A stretch of 64,000 nt of DNA from the NCBI RefSeq assembly GCF_023715745.1, contig NZ_JAMBOV010000001.1:930001-994000 (forward strand), given 5' to 3'. Positions 24,505 through 34,553 of the stretch are shown piece by piece. The position numbers and the translations under genes were made by a program. Every line of letters begins with the position of its first letter. Position 1 is the stretch's first letter. The notes under the pieces were generated by a model, which was not told the origin of the DNA, did no database searches, and saw only the letters and a program-made list of their open reading frames with translations. This DNA is from Microbacterium oleivorans (GTDB taxonomy: Bacteria; Actinomycetota; Actinomycetes; Actinomycetales; Microbacteriaceae).

Positions 24505-24516
24505 TACAGCGCTGTA
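24505..24516. promoter_or_regulatory. LacI-family operator upstream of GH2 gene
   Basis: TACAGCGCTGTA, a perfect 12-bp palindrome, within the 48-base gap between lacI and the GH2 gene. It shares AGCGCTGTAA with the site in front of the transporter operon. Confidence 0.72.
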
Positions 24517-24541
24517 AACCGCGGACCTCGCACGATGATCG

Positions 24542-25561
24542 TCAGGCCGGAGGCGTGAGAGGTGCGCTCTCCCGGACGACGATCCGGTGCGGAGCGATCT
24601 CGTGCCGCCCGACCCCGTCGTACCCCGCGATGCGCTCGAGCAGAAGACCCATCGCGCGGGTGAACAGGGCGTCGACGTCGGGGCTGACACTGGTGAGGCT
24701 GGGGAACGTGACGGCGCTGAGGCGGGTGTCGTCCCATCCGGTGACCGCCACGTCCTCCGGTACGCGGATGCCGGCTTCGTGCAGTGCCCGCAGCGTCCCC
24801 ATCGCGGCGAGGTCGTCGCGGCAGACCACCGCGTCGACGTCCCAGCCGGCGGCGAGGGCGGCGCGGACCGCGGCCGCCGTGTCCGCCGCGTCGATGGACG
24901 CTGTGGCGACCAGCATCCGCGGATCGCCCCGGAGTCCGGCCACGGTGAGAGCCTCCTGGTACCCCAGGATGCGCTGCCGGGACGTCTCGGTCAGTGCGGT
25001 CGTCTCATGCCCGACGAACCCGATGCGGCGTCGCCCCGAGTCCAGGAGATGCGTCGTGATCTCGCGCGCAGCCGCGACGTTGTCGATCATGACGTGATCC
25101 ATCGTCAGAGGAGCCGGCGTCTCGCCGAGGAGGACGATCGGGATCTCGGAACGGTGCTGAGCGATCTCCGACGGACTCATCCTCGAGGGCTGGAAGAGCA
25201 TCCCGTCGACCAGACCCGCCTCCGAGCTCGCGATGAGCGCTCGCTCGCCGTCGAGGGTGTCGTCGGTTTCCTCCAGGAGCACGCGATAACCGAAGTCCAT
25301 GGCGCGACGAGAGGCCACGTGCGCGAGCTCGGCGAAGTAGGGGATCGCGACATCGGCGAACGCGACCGCGACGAAGCCCGTCCTGCCGGTCGCCAAGCGG
25401 CGGGCCATGACGTTCGGCCGGTAGCCCAGCTCGTCGATCGCGCGCTGGACACGTTCCCGCATGGCCGCCGAGACGTGCGGGTAGTTGCGGACGACGTTGG
25501 AGACGGTCTTCATCGACACGCCGGCGCGGTCGGCCACGTCTTGCAGGCGCGGTCCTCGCAT
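24542..25561 (-). CDS. LacI family transcriptional regulator
   Basis: Sugar-responsive repressor of 339 residues. The N-terminal helix-turn-helix and hinge are clear: LQDVADRAGVSMKTVSNVVR, then YRPNVMARRLATGRT. A periplasmic-binding-like effector domain follows. The frame runs on to 25711, but GAAGGGAG five to six bases before the ATG at 25561 and the family start fix the N-terminus. It lies between the GH2 gene (same strand) and the divergent sugar transporter operon. Near-identical AGCGCTGTAA sites occur at both target promoters. The inducer is presumably a sugar delivered by the transporter. Confidence 0.88.
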   Translation of the reverse strand: MRGPRLQDVADRAGVSMKTVSNVVRNYPHVSAAMRERVQRAIDELGYRPNVMARRLATGRTGFVAVAFADVAIPYFAELAHVASRRAMDFGYRVLLEETDDTLDGERALIASSEAGLVDGMLFQPSRMSPSEIAQHRSEIPIVLLGETPAPLTMDHVMIDNVAAAREITTHLLDSGRRRIGFVGHETTALTETSRQRILGYQEALTVAGLRGDPRMLVATASIDAADTAAAVRAALAAGWDVDAVVCRDDLAAMGTLRALHEAGIRVPEDVAVTGWDDTRLSAVTFPSLTSVSPDVDALFTRAMGLLLERIAGYDGVGRHEIAPHRIVVRESAPLTPPA

Positions 25562-25636
25562 GTGGCTCCCTTCAACGGCTCGCGGCCACAGTACAGCGCG
25601 GGACACGCGCTCCTCGCCATCACGCCGCCGACCCCG

Positions 25637-25665
25637 TTGACATGAAATTTCTAGCGCTGTAAGTT
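25637..25665 (+). promoter_or_regulatory. Consensus-like promoter with embedded LacI operator
   Basis: TTGACA (25637-25642), a 17-base spacer and TAAGTT (25660-25665). The operator core AGCGCT (25653-25658) followed by GTAA lies in the spacer and runs into the -10 box, so bound repressor would block polymerase. Confidence 0.75.
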
Positions 25666-25725
25666 CGACGCACTCACACAGCGCGCTCGGGTGCCGGGCG
25701 GGAGTACTCAAAGGAGAGCAATCAC

Positions 25726-27027
25726 ATGACTACGCGACTTTCGCGAGGCCTCGGCCTCGGCGTCGCGGCGGCGCTCGCCGTCACACTCAGCGCGTGCGGC
25801 GCCTCGGGATCCACGGAGGGCGGAGTGTCCGGCGAGGACTACGACGGTCCCGCCGTCGAAGTGACCTTCTGGCACGGCTGGACGGGCGGCGCTGCGCCGA
25901 CCATCGTCCCGAAGCTGATCGACCAGTTCAATGCCGAGCACGACAACATCACGGTGAAGAACGTCCCGCAGGAGTGGGCCGACATCGCTTCGAAGATGCC
26001 GCTCGCGGTCAAGGCCGGCAAGGGACCCGACGTCGCGGTCCTGCACGGTGACGACCTCGCGACCTACGCGGCGCAGAACCTGCTGCAGCCCGCTGACGAG
26101 ATCATCGACGGCCTCGGCTACGCGGAGGGGGACTTCCCGCCGGACGTCTTCGAGATGGGCGATTTCCGCGACGCGCAGTACGCGGTGCCGTGGAGCGTCA
26201 CTCCGCTCGGTCTGTTCGCCAACAAGGGCGTGATGGAGAAGGCGGGTCTGACGGAGATCCCCACCGACCGCGAGGGCTATCTCGCCGCGCTCGAGGCGCT
26301 CAAGGGCGCCGGTGTGCAGGGTGAGTGGGTCGACGGATACGTGTTCACGGGGACCTTCGAGTTCCAGAGCCTGCTCTGGCAGTTCGGCGGGGAGCTCTAC
26401 AACGAGGACGTCACCGAGGCGACGTTCAACTCCGACGCAGGGGTGAAGGCTCTCACGTGGATGACCGACCTCGTCGACAAGGGCTACAGCCCGAAGAACG
26501 TCGCACAGGACGGCAACATCAAGGCTCTCCTCGCCGGCGACACCGCGTTCAACTGGAACGGCGTCTGGCAGACGACCAACACCGCCTTCGGTGACCTCGA
26601 CTGGGCCGCCGCGCCCGTGCCGCAGATCGGTGACGAGAAGGCCGTGTGGTCGAGCTCGACGCACTGGGTCTTCCCCGCCAACAAGGGACAGAGCGCCGAC
26701 GAGACCTCCGCCGCGGCGACCTTCGTCAAATGGATGAACGACAACTCGGCGGGATGGGCCGAGACGGGCGAGCTCCCGGCCGCGAACTCGGTCCGTGAGG
26801 ATCCGTCGATCCTCGAGGAGTACCCCAACCTCGAGCCGTTCATGGAGCAGCTCGACTACGCCCACTATGAGACCGTCTCTCCCGGCATCAACGAGGCGAA
26901 CGCGCTCATCACGACCGCGATCAACGAGGCGCTGACGGGCAAGAAGACTCCTCAGGCCGCGCTCGACGACGCCAAGGCGAAGGCGGACGCCATCATCGAA
27001 CAGAACCAGCAGAAGTATGGCGATTGA
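25726..27027 (+). CDS. Sugar ABC transporter substrate-binding lipoprotein (CUT1)
   Basis: Extracellular oligosaccharide-binding protein of 433 residues. The lipobox LSAC gives lipidated Cys24. The fold is that of family 1 solute-binding proteins: EVTFWHGWTGG after the linker and the GDTAFNWNGVWQ segment in the second lobe. AAGGAGAG precedes the ATG. The 3' end overlaps the first permease gene by 11 bases. It is the first gene of a LacI-controlled operon of binding protein, two permeases and a GH43 enzyme. The substrate is probably an oligosaccharide that GH43 and GH2 enzymes act on. Confidence 0.9.
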   Translation: MTTRLSRGLGLGVAAALAVTLSACGASGSTEGGVSGEDYDGPAVEVTFWHGWTGGAAPTIVPKLIDQFNAEHDNITVKNVPQEWADIASKMPLAVKAGKGPDVAVLHGDDLATYAAQNLLQPADEIIDGLGYAEGDFPPDVFEMGDFRDAQYAVPWSVTPLGLFANKGVMEKAGLTEIPTDREGYLAALEALKGAGVQGEWVDGYVFTGTFEFQSLLWQFGGELYNEDVTEATFNSDAGVKALTWMTDLVDKGYSPKNVAQDGNIKALLAGDTAFNWNGVWQTTNTAFGDLDWAAAPVPQIGDEKAVWSSSTHWVFPANKGQSADETSAAATFVKWMNDNSAGWAETGELPAANSVREDPSILEEYPNLEPFMEQLDYAHYETVSPGINEANALITTAINEALTGKKTPQAALDDAKAKADAIIEQNQQKYGD

Positions 27028-27994
27028 CCTCGCCGCCGAAACGGCCGTCCCGGCCGACCGCACCGTCGGTCGGCCGGGGGGCCGCGCCCGGCGACCCGCG
27101 CAGCGCCGCCGCACCCTCATCGCCTACCTTTTCCTCGCGCCGTTCCTGGCGCTGTTCGTCACCTTCGTCATCGTTCCGGCGGTCTTCGGTGTGTGGATCA
27201 GCCTCACGAACTGGTCGCCGTTCCGTGACAGCCAGGACTTCGTCGGGCTGAAGAACTACCTCGACCTCTTCACGGCGGGGTCGACGACCTCGGCCGACTT
27301 CTGGAACTCGATGCGTGCCACGGGACTGTTCGTGCTGCTGAGCGTTCCGTTCCTGGTGATCGTGCCGCTGTTCATCGCCGTCCTGCTCAACCGCAGGCTG
27401 CGCGGTGCGACGTTCTTCCGCACGGTCTTCTTCGCCCCGTACGTGCTCGGTGTCGCGATCGTCGGTGTGATCTGGAGCTACGTCTTCGACACACAGTCGG
27501 GCATCCTCAACCACATCCTCGGACTCCTCGGCCTTCCCCGTGACACTCCGTGGGTCGTCGACACGCCGTGGGTCTGGGTCTCGCTCGTCGGCGTCACCGT
27601 CTGGTGGACCGCGGGGCTCAACACCGTCATCTTCCTGGCGGGTCTCAAAGGCATCAACACCGACCTCTACGAGGCCGCGGCGCTCGATGGCGCGGGAGCC
27701 GCCCGCACGTTCGTCAGCGTGACGCTGCCGGGGCTGCGCCCGGTCATGATCTTCATCACGACGACGACGATCCTCGCGTCGGCCAACATGTTCGGGCAGT
27801 CGTTCCTGTTGACCAACGGCGGGCCGGGCAACGAGACCCGGACCGCGATCATGTACATCGCCGACCAGGGGCTGTCGCAGAACAACATGGCACCCGCCTC
27901 GGCGATGAGCTACGTCCTGTTCGCCTTCCTCGCGATCATCAGCGTCGTCAACTTCCGCTTGCAGCGCGAGCGCAGCGAGAAAGCCGTCTCATGA
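27017..27994 (+). CDS. Sugar ABC transporter permease 1 (CUT1, MalF-like)
   Basis: Membrane subunit of 325 residues with six or so hydrophobic segments after a basic N-terminus. The coupling motif EAAALDGAGAARTFVSVTLPGL lies near residue 219. The start is inside the end of the binding-protein gene (11-base overlap). No ATPase gene is in this operon; CUT1 systems of actinobacteria commonly share one multitask ATPase (MsiK) encoded elsewhere, which is the likely partner here. Confidence 0.9.
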   Translation: MAIDLAAETAVPADRTVGRPGGRARRPAQRRRTLIAYLFLAPFLALFVTFVIVPAVFGVWISLTNWSPFRDSQDFVGLKNYLDLFTAGSTTSADFWNSMRATGLFVLLSVPFLVIVPLFIAVLLNRRLRGATFFRTVFFAPYVLGVAIVGVIWSYVFDTQSGILNHILGLLGLPRDTPWVVDTPWVWVSLVGVTVWWTAGLNTVIFLAGLKGINTDLYEAAALDGAGAARTFVSVTLPGLRPVMIFITTTTILASANMFGQSFLLTNGGPGNETRTAIMYIADQGLSQNNMAPASAMSYVLFAFLAIISVVNFRLQRERSEKAVS

Positions 27995-28878
27995 CCGACA
28001 CCGCCGTTCGCCCTTCGTCCACCGACGCCGACACCGCCCCCGGCCGTCGTCGGTCTCCCCGTCGGGCGGGGGACATCACCGCCTACGCCGTCCTCGGCGC
28101 GCTCGCCCTGGTGGTGATCTTCCCGCTGCTGTGGATGCTGCTCACCTCCGTCAAGACCGACGCGGATGCCGTCCGCAACCCGTACGCGCTCCCGGATCCC
28201 CCCTCTCTCGAGGCGTACGGAACCCTCCTGCTGAGCGGCCAGCAGCCGATCTTCCTGTGGCTGTGGAACAGCTTCGCCGCCGCGACCCTGCAGACCGTGC
28301 TCATCCTCGTCACCGCGTCCATGGCGGCATACGCTCTGGCCAGGCTGGAGTTCGCGGGCAGGAACATCGTCTTCGGACTGATCATCGCGACGCTGCTCGT
28401 GCCGCCGGTCGTCTTCCTCATCCCGAACTACCTCATCGTCGAGAACTTCGGGTGGCTCGACACGATCCTCGCAATCACCGTCCCCGGAGCAGCCAGTGCG
28501 TTCGGGGTGTTCTTCCTCCGGCAGTTCTTCCTCGGCATCCCGCCCGAGATCGAAGAGGCGGCCCGTATCGACGGTGCCGGGGACTTCCGTATCTTCTTCC
28601 AGGTCGCCCTGCCCCTGGCGAGGCCTGCTCTGGCGACGCTCGCCGTGCTGTCGTTCCTCGGCAACTGGAACGATTTCCTCTGGCCGGTGTACGTGCTGCT
28701 CTCACCCGAGAACATGACCCTGCAGCCGGGCCTCGCGATGCTCCAGGGCGCGTTCCGGACGCACTTCGGCATCGTCATGGCGGGGGCGACGATCGCCTCG
28801 ATCCCTGTCCTCATCCTCTTCGCTTTCGCGCAGCGGCAGATCGTCGACTCGGTCGCCGGGGCGGCGGTCAAGGGATGA
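27991..28878 (+). CDS. Sugar ABC transporter permease 2 (CUT1, MalG-like)
   Basis: Second membrane subunit, 295 residues. The N-terminus is basic and disordered, followed by about six hydrophobic segments. The coupling motif EEAARIDGAGDFRIFFQVALPL is near residue 189. The ATG overlaps the first permease stop by four bases, and its own stop overlaps the GH43 start by four bases, so all three are translationally coupled. Confidence 0.9.
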   Translation: MTDTAVRPSSTDADTAPGRRRSPRRAGDITAYAVLGALALVVIFPLLWMLLTSVKTDADAVRNPYALPDPPSLEAYGTLLLSGQQPIFLWLWNSFAAATLQTVLILVTASMAAYALARLEFAGRNIVFGLIIATLLVPPVVFLIPNYLIVENFGWLDTILAITVPGAASAFGVFFLRQFFLGIPPEIEEAARIDGAGDFRIFFQVALPLARPALATLAVLSFLGNWNDFLWPVYVLLSPENMTLQPGLAMLQGAFRTHFGIVMAGATIASIPVLILFAFAQRQIVDSVAGAAVKG

Positions 28879-29852
28879 GACGCACGGCTCAGCTGGTCGC
28901 GCTCGCGCTGACGGGCGTCCTCGCGATGAGCGGATGCGGCGCCGCATCGCAGTCCGCGTCGACGCCGTCGGCCGGCACGGCGGCGGGAACGGGCTTCGTG
29001 CTCGACGAGGACTTCCCCGACCCCGACGTCGTATCGACGGATGCCGGCTATGTCGCGTTCGCCACGGGGAGCCACGGCCTGAACATCCGCGTCGCGACCT
29101 CCGAGGACCTCGATGCGTGGACCGTCGACCGGCGCGACGCCCTTCCCGCGCTCCCGGCGTGGGCGTCGCCGGGGCGGACCTGGGCGCCCGAGGTGACGAC
29201 GCTCGGCGACGGGTACGTCATGTACGTGACGGCTGAGCACACCGCCTCGGGGCGCCAGTGCATCGGCGTCGCGGTCTCACCCAGCCTCGACGAGCCGTTC
29301 ACCCCGGCATCCGACGAGCCGCTCGTGTGCCCCGTCGAGGAGGGCGGAGCGATCGACGCCGCCACGTTCGACGACGAAGACGGCACGCGCTACCTGCTGT
29401 GGAAGACCGACGGCAACTGCTGCGCCCTCGACACGCGGCTGATGATGGCGCCGTTGACGGCCGACGGGCTGTCGCTGGCCGACGCGCCCGTCGCCCTCCT
29501 CACGCAGGACCAGCCGTGGGAGGGGGCGCTCGTCGAAGCACCCACCCTGGTCGCCCGCGACGGGGGCTACGCGCTCCTCTACTCCGCGAACGACTACGGC
29601 GGCGATTCGTACGCCGTCGGCGCGGCCTGGTCGGACGAGCTGGAGGGCCCCTACCAGAAGCAGCCCGAGCCGATCCTCACGACCTCCGGCAGCGACGGAG
29701 CGTTCCGTGGACCGGGCGGCCAGGACGTCGTGTCGACCGCCGACGGCGATGTGCTCGTCTTCCACGGCTGGGACGAGCAGTACATCTATCGAGGTCTGCA
29801 CACCGCGCCGGTCCGCATCGGGTCGGCCGGGGTGACCGTCGACATCGGCTGA
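28875..29852 (+). CDS. Glycoside hydrolase family 43 lipoprotein
   Basis: Surface-anchored inverting glycosidase of 325 residues. The lipobox MSGC gives Cys21. A five-bladed propeller of GH43 type follows: DFPDPDVV carries the catalytic base Asp, TWAPEVT the pKa-modulating region and VEAPTLVARDGGY the likely acid Glu. Arabinofuranosidase or xylosidase activity is usual for the family. It is coupled to the permease genes by an ATGA overlap. This points to trimming of arabinose- or xylose-containing glycans at the cell surface before import, with the GH2 enzyme finishing inside. Confidence 0.86.
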   Translation: MRRTAQLVALALTGVLAMSGCGAASQSASTPSAGTAAGTGFVLDEDFPDPDVVSTDAGYVAFATGSHGLNIRVATSEDLDAWTVDRRDALPALPAWASPGRTWAPEVTTLGDGYVMYVTAEHTASGRQCIGVAVSPSLDEPFTPASDEPLVCPVEEGGAIDAATFDDEDGTRYLLWKTDGNCCALDTRLMMAPLTADGLSLADAPVALLTQDQPWEGALVEAPTLVARDGGYALLYSANDYGGDSYAVGAAWSDELEGPYQKQPEPILTTSGSDGAFRGPGGQDVVSTADGDVLVFHGWDEQYIYRGLHTAPVRIGSAGVTVDIG

Positions 29853-29869
29853 CGCCTGGCCGGTGCGGG

Positions 29870-29900
29870 GGTGGGAGGGGTGCCGGGCATCCCTCCCACC
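29870..29900. terminator. Hairpin terminator between GH43 and aceB
   Basis: Ten-base perfect arms, GGTGGGAGGG (29870-29879) and CCCTCCCACC (29891-29900), with an 11-base loop that can pair further. It separates convergent genes. Confidence 0.7.
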
Positions 29901-29915
29901 GATCCGCGTCGGAGC

Positions 29916-31547
29916 TCACTCCACGAGGAAGTGCGCGTACGCGCCGAGGGTGAGGAACGTCGGGTAGTCCGCCCCGAGCGCGACCTCTCGGAACACCTCG
30001 GCCGCATCGTCGAACCGGTCGCGGTCGTGACGCGGCACCTCGCCGAGCACCTGCGCGATGAGGCCCTCGACGTAGTCGCGCGTGATCGGGGTGCCGTCCT
30101 CGGTCGCGCGGTCCTGGTGGATCCACTGCCAGATCTGCGAGCGGCTGATCTCGGCGGTCGCGGCATCCTCCATCAGTCCGTCGATCGCGACGGCACCCAG
30201 CCCCCGCAGCCATGCCTCGACGTAGCGGATGCCGACTGAGACGTTCCCGTGCACGCCCGCCGCCGTGATCGGCAGGCCGATGTGGCAGTCGATGAGCTGG
30301 GCGGGTGTGACGGCGACGTCCTCGCGCCGTCGGTCGACCTGGTTCGGCCGCTCACCGAGCACGGCGTCGAATTCGGCCTGCGCGACGGGGATGAGGTCCG
30401 GGTGCGCGACCCACGTGCCGTCGAACCCGTCGCCCGCCTCGCGCCGCTTGTCGGCGGCGACCTTCTCGAACGCATTCCGGGTCGCGGCTTCGTCGCGGCG
30501 GTTCGGGATGAAGGCGCTCATGCCGCCGATCGCGAACGCTCCCCGCTTGTGGCAGGTCTGCACCAGCAGCTCGGTGTAGGCCCGCATGAACGGGACGGTC
30601 ATCGTCACCTGGCTGCGGTCGGGCAGCACGAACCGGGCTCCGCGACCCCGGTAGTTCTTGATCATCGAGAAGATGTAATCCCATCGCCCGGCGTTCAGTC
30701 CCGCGGCGTGGTCGCGCAGTTCGAACAGGATCTCCTCCATCTCGAACGCGGCGGGCAGCGTCTCGATGAGCACGGTCGCCCGGATCGTCCCGTGCGGGAT
30801 CCCGAGGAACCGCTCGCTGAAGGTGAAGACGTCGTCCCACAGCTTCGCCTCTTCGGCCGATTCGATCTTCGGCAGGTAGAAGTAGGGCCCGCGACCATCG
30901 GCGATGAGGCGCTCGGCGTTGTGGAAGAAGTAGAGCCCGAAGTCGACGAGTGAACCGGATGCCGCGAGGGTCCGCCCGCGGCGATCGGTGACGTCGATGT
31001 GCTTCTCCATGAGGTGCCAGCCGCGCGGGCGCATGACGATCGTCGGGGTCCGCTCGGCGGTGACCTCGTAGACCTTGCCCTCGGGACTCGTGTGGCGCAG
31101 CTCGCCGCGGATCGCGTCGCGCAGCGACAGCTGGCCCTCGATGACGTTCCGCCAGGTGGGGCTCGTGGCGTCCTCCTGGTCGGCGAGCCAGACCCGCGCG
31201 CCGGAGTTCAGCGCGTTGATCGTCATCTTCGGGTCGGTCGGTCCGGTGATCTCGACCCGCCGGTCCTCGAGCCCGGGCCCGGACCCGGCGACGCGCCAGT
31301 CCGGGTCCTCGCGGATGTGCGCCGTGTCGGAGCGGAACGTCGGATCCTGTCCGTTGCCGATCTCGAAGCGCCGCCGCATTCGATCGGCGAGGCGGTCGTG
31401 CCGACGCCCGCCGAAGCGCTCGTGCAGCTGCGCGACGAAATCGAGCGCACCGGGCGTGAGGATCTCGTCGTAGCGTTCGCGGATCGGTCCGCGGACCGTC
31501 AGTGTCGTCGTCGTCGTGGGCGGGGGAGGGGTGTCGATGAGGGTCAT
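29916..31547 (-). CDS. aceB: Malate synthase A
   Basis: Condenses glyoxylate and acetyl-CoA to malate, the second glyoxylate-shunt step; cytoplasmic, 543 residues, normal for isoform A. IVMRPRGWHLMEKHI contains the substrate-binding Arg, GMSAFIPNRRD is a family signature and GTWVAHPDL lies near the acetyl-CoA site. The frame is open to 31589, but CAGGAG placed seven bases before the ATG at 31547 fixes the start. It lies downstream of aceA on the same strand with a 43-base gap, so both are probably transcribed from the aceA promoter. Confidence 0.93.
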   Translation of the reverse strand: MTLIDTPPPPTTTTTLTVRGPIRERYDEILTPGALDFVAQLHERFGGRRHDRLADRMRRRFEIGNGQDPTFRSDTAHIREDPDWRVAGSGPGLEDRRVEITGPTDPKMTINALNSGARVWLADQEDATSPTWRNVIEGQLSLRDAIRGELRHTSPEGKVYEVTAERTPTIVMRPRGWHLMEKHIDVTDRRGRTLAASGSLVDFGLYFFHNAERLIADGRGPYFYLPKIESAEEAKLWDDVFTFSERFLGIPHGTIRATVLIETLPAAFEMEEILFELRDHAAGLNAGRWDYIFSMIKNYRGRGARFVLPDRSQVTMTVPFMRAYTELLVQTCHKRGAFAIGGMSAFIPNRRDEAATRNAFEKVAADKRREAGDGFDGTWVAHPDLIPVAQAEFDAVLGERPNQVDRRREDVAVTPAQLIDCHIGLPITAAGVHGNVSVGIRYVEAWLRGLGAVAIDGLMEDAATAEISRSQIWQWIHQDRATEDGTPITRDYVEGLIAQVLGEVPRHDRDRFDDAAEVFREVALGADYPTFLTLGAYAHFLVE

Positions 31548-31590
31548 GTCGTACTCCTGAGGAAGGGGGATGCCGGGGCATCCGGTCATG

Positions 31591-32907
<1,317 letters not shown>

Positions 32908-32953
32908 GGTGTCCTCCGGTGGGGTCGGGAGCGGGTCGTGACACCACTGTGCG

Positions 32954-33007
32954 AGAAGAACGTGCCCTACCGATGGCGCGGGCGAGGAGAAGATTGCGCG
33001 TTCTTCT
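32954..33007. promoter_or_regulatory. Candidate RamB control region between aceA and ramB
   Basis: AGAAGAACG (32954-32962) and its exact inverse CGTTCTTCT (32999-33007) lie 36 bases apart. A second pairing, AGAAGA against TCTTCT around TTGCGCG, sits at 32989-33007. RamB sites in Corynebacterium are TTTGCAAA-like, so the match is not clear; this is a candidate only. Confidence 0.35.
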
Positions 33008-33030
33008 GTTCCCGTGACACACTCCCGGAC

Positions 33031-34503
33031 ATGACGATCGACGAAGATCGGGTGGATGCGGCGTCCGCGGAGCCCGGAGCCGACGCGCTGAGCATCGGCC
33101 GCCGGATCCGGCAGGTGCGCACCGCCCGCGGCATGACCCTGGACGAGCTGGCCGCCGCCGTCGCGCGGGCACCGAGCCAGCTGTCGATGATCGAGACCGG
33201 CAAGCGCGAGCCCAAGCTGTCGCTGCTGCAGGCGATCGCCCGCGCACTCGGGACGACGATCGACGCGCTCATTGCCGCCGAGCCCCTCGACGAGCGCGCG
33301 ACCCTCGAGATCGCCCTCGAACGTGCGATGAAGGGTCCGACGTTCCAGGCGCTCGGCATCCCGCCGTTCCGCATCGGCAAGTCCGTACCGGACGCAGTGC
33401 TCGAGACCCTGCTCTCCCTGCACGGCGAGATCGAGCGGCTGAACGACGAGCGGTCGGCGACGCCGGAGGAGGCACGTCGCGCGAACGTCGAGCTCCGGCA
33501 CCTCATGCGCCGGCAGGACAACTACTTCGCCGAACTCGAGGAGCAGGCCGAGCGCATCCTCGCGGCCGTCGACCACCCCGGCGGACCGCTCACGCAGCGG
33601 ACCGCGTCCGAGATCGCGGCGCACCTCGGCTACTCGCTGCACTACGTGTCTGACCTGCCGGCATCCACCCGCTCCGTCGCCGACAACCGCACGGGGCGGC
33701 TGTACCTCTCGAGCACGATTCCAGGGCGGGGCGATTCGCGCACCCCCGTGCTGCAGGCCCTCGCCGGTCGCATCCTCGGGCACGTCGAGCCGCGCTCGTA
33801 CGCCGAGTTCCTGCGGCAGCGCGTCGAGACCAACTACCTGGTCGGGGCGCTCATGGTGCCCGAGTCGCACGCCGCGGCGTTCCTCCAGGACGCGAAGTCG
33901 CGCCGGGCGATCTCGATCGAGGACCTGCGCGACGCATACTCCGTCTCGTATGAGACCGCCGCGCACCGCTTCACCAACCTCGCGACGCGGCACCTCGGCA
34001 TCCCGGTCCACTTCCTGAAGGTGCACGAATCCGGCACGATCACGAAGGCGTACGAGAACGACGACGTGAACTTCCCGGCCGACCGGTTCGGGTCGATCGA
34101 GGGCCAGCTCTGCTGCCGTCGGTGGACGAGCCGGGTCGTCTTCGACATCCCCGACAAGTTCAATCCGTACTACCAGTACACCGACACGGGAAACGGGACG
34201 TACTGGTGCACCGCGCGAGTGGAGTCCTCGAGCGACGGCGCCCACTCGGTCAGCGTCGGCGTGCGCTTCGACGACACGAAGTGGTTCATCGGGCGCGAGA
34301 CAGCGAACCGCGGGGTGTCGCGGCACGGCGTCGACGTCTGCTGCCGGCGCCCTCCCGCCGAGCTCGAGCGCACCTGGCGCGACCAGGCCTGGCCGAACGT
34401 CCGGACGCCCCGCACGCTGCTCGCGACCCTGCCGACCGGGGCCTTTCCCGGGGTCGACACGACGGACCTGTACGAGTTCCTCGAGGCGCACGCGCCGGAG
34501 TGA
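33031..34503 (+). CDS. ramB: Acetate metabolism regulator, RamB/ScfR type
   Basis: XRE-family regulator of 490 residues. The N-terminal helix-turn-helix spans about residues 20-75 ([36 protein letters not shown]). A central region of ImmA/IrrE-like and short-chain fatty acyl-CoA regulator type follows, and a Cys-containing C-terminal domain ([15 protein letters not shown]). Length and layout match RamB, which controls aceA, aceB and acetate activation genes in Corynebacterium. Its divergent position next to aceA supports this. No Shine-Dalgarno precedes the ATG, so the mRNA may be leaderless. The effector is probably an acyl-CoA. Confidence 0.88.
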   Translation: MTIDEDRVDAASAEPGADALSIGRRIRQVRTARGMTLDELAAAVARAPSQLSMIETGKREPKLSLLQAIARALGTTIDALIAAEPLDERATLEIALERAMKGPTFQALGIPPFRIGKSVPDAVLETLLSLHGEIERLNDERSATPEEARRANVELRHLMRRQDNYFAELEEQAERILAAVDHPGGPLTQRTASEIAAHLGYSLHYVSDLPASTRSVADNRTGRLYLSSTIPGRGDSRTPVLQALAGRILGHVEPRSYAEFLRQRVETNYLVGALMVPESHAAAFLQDAKSRRAISIEDLRDAYSVSYETAAHRFTNLATRHLGIPVHFLKVHESGTITKAYENDDVNFPADRFGSIEGQLCCRRWTSRVVFDIPDKFNPYYQYTDTGNGTYWCTARVESSSDGAHSVSVGVRFDDTKWFIGRETANRGVSRHGVDVCCRRPPAELERTWRDQAWPNVRTPRTLLATLPTGAFPGVDTTDLYEFLEAHAPE

Positions 34504-34553
34504 GCTATCCGCCGTTCGGCGGCGTCCGCGACGGCCGCCAGCGTGCCCGTGCG

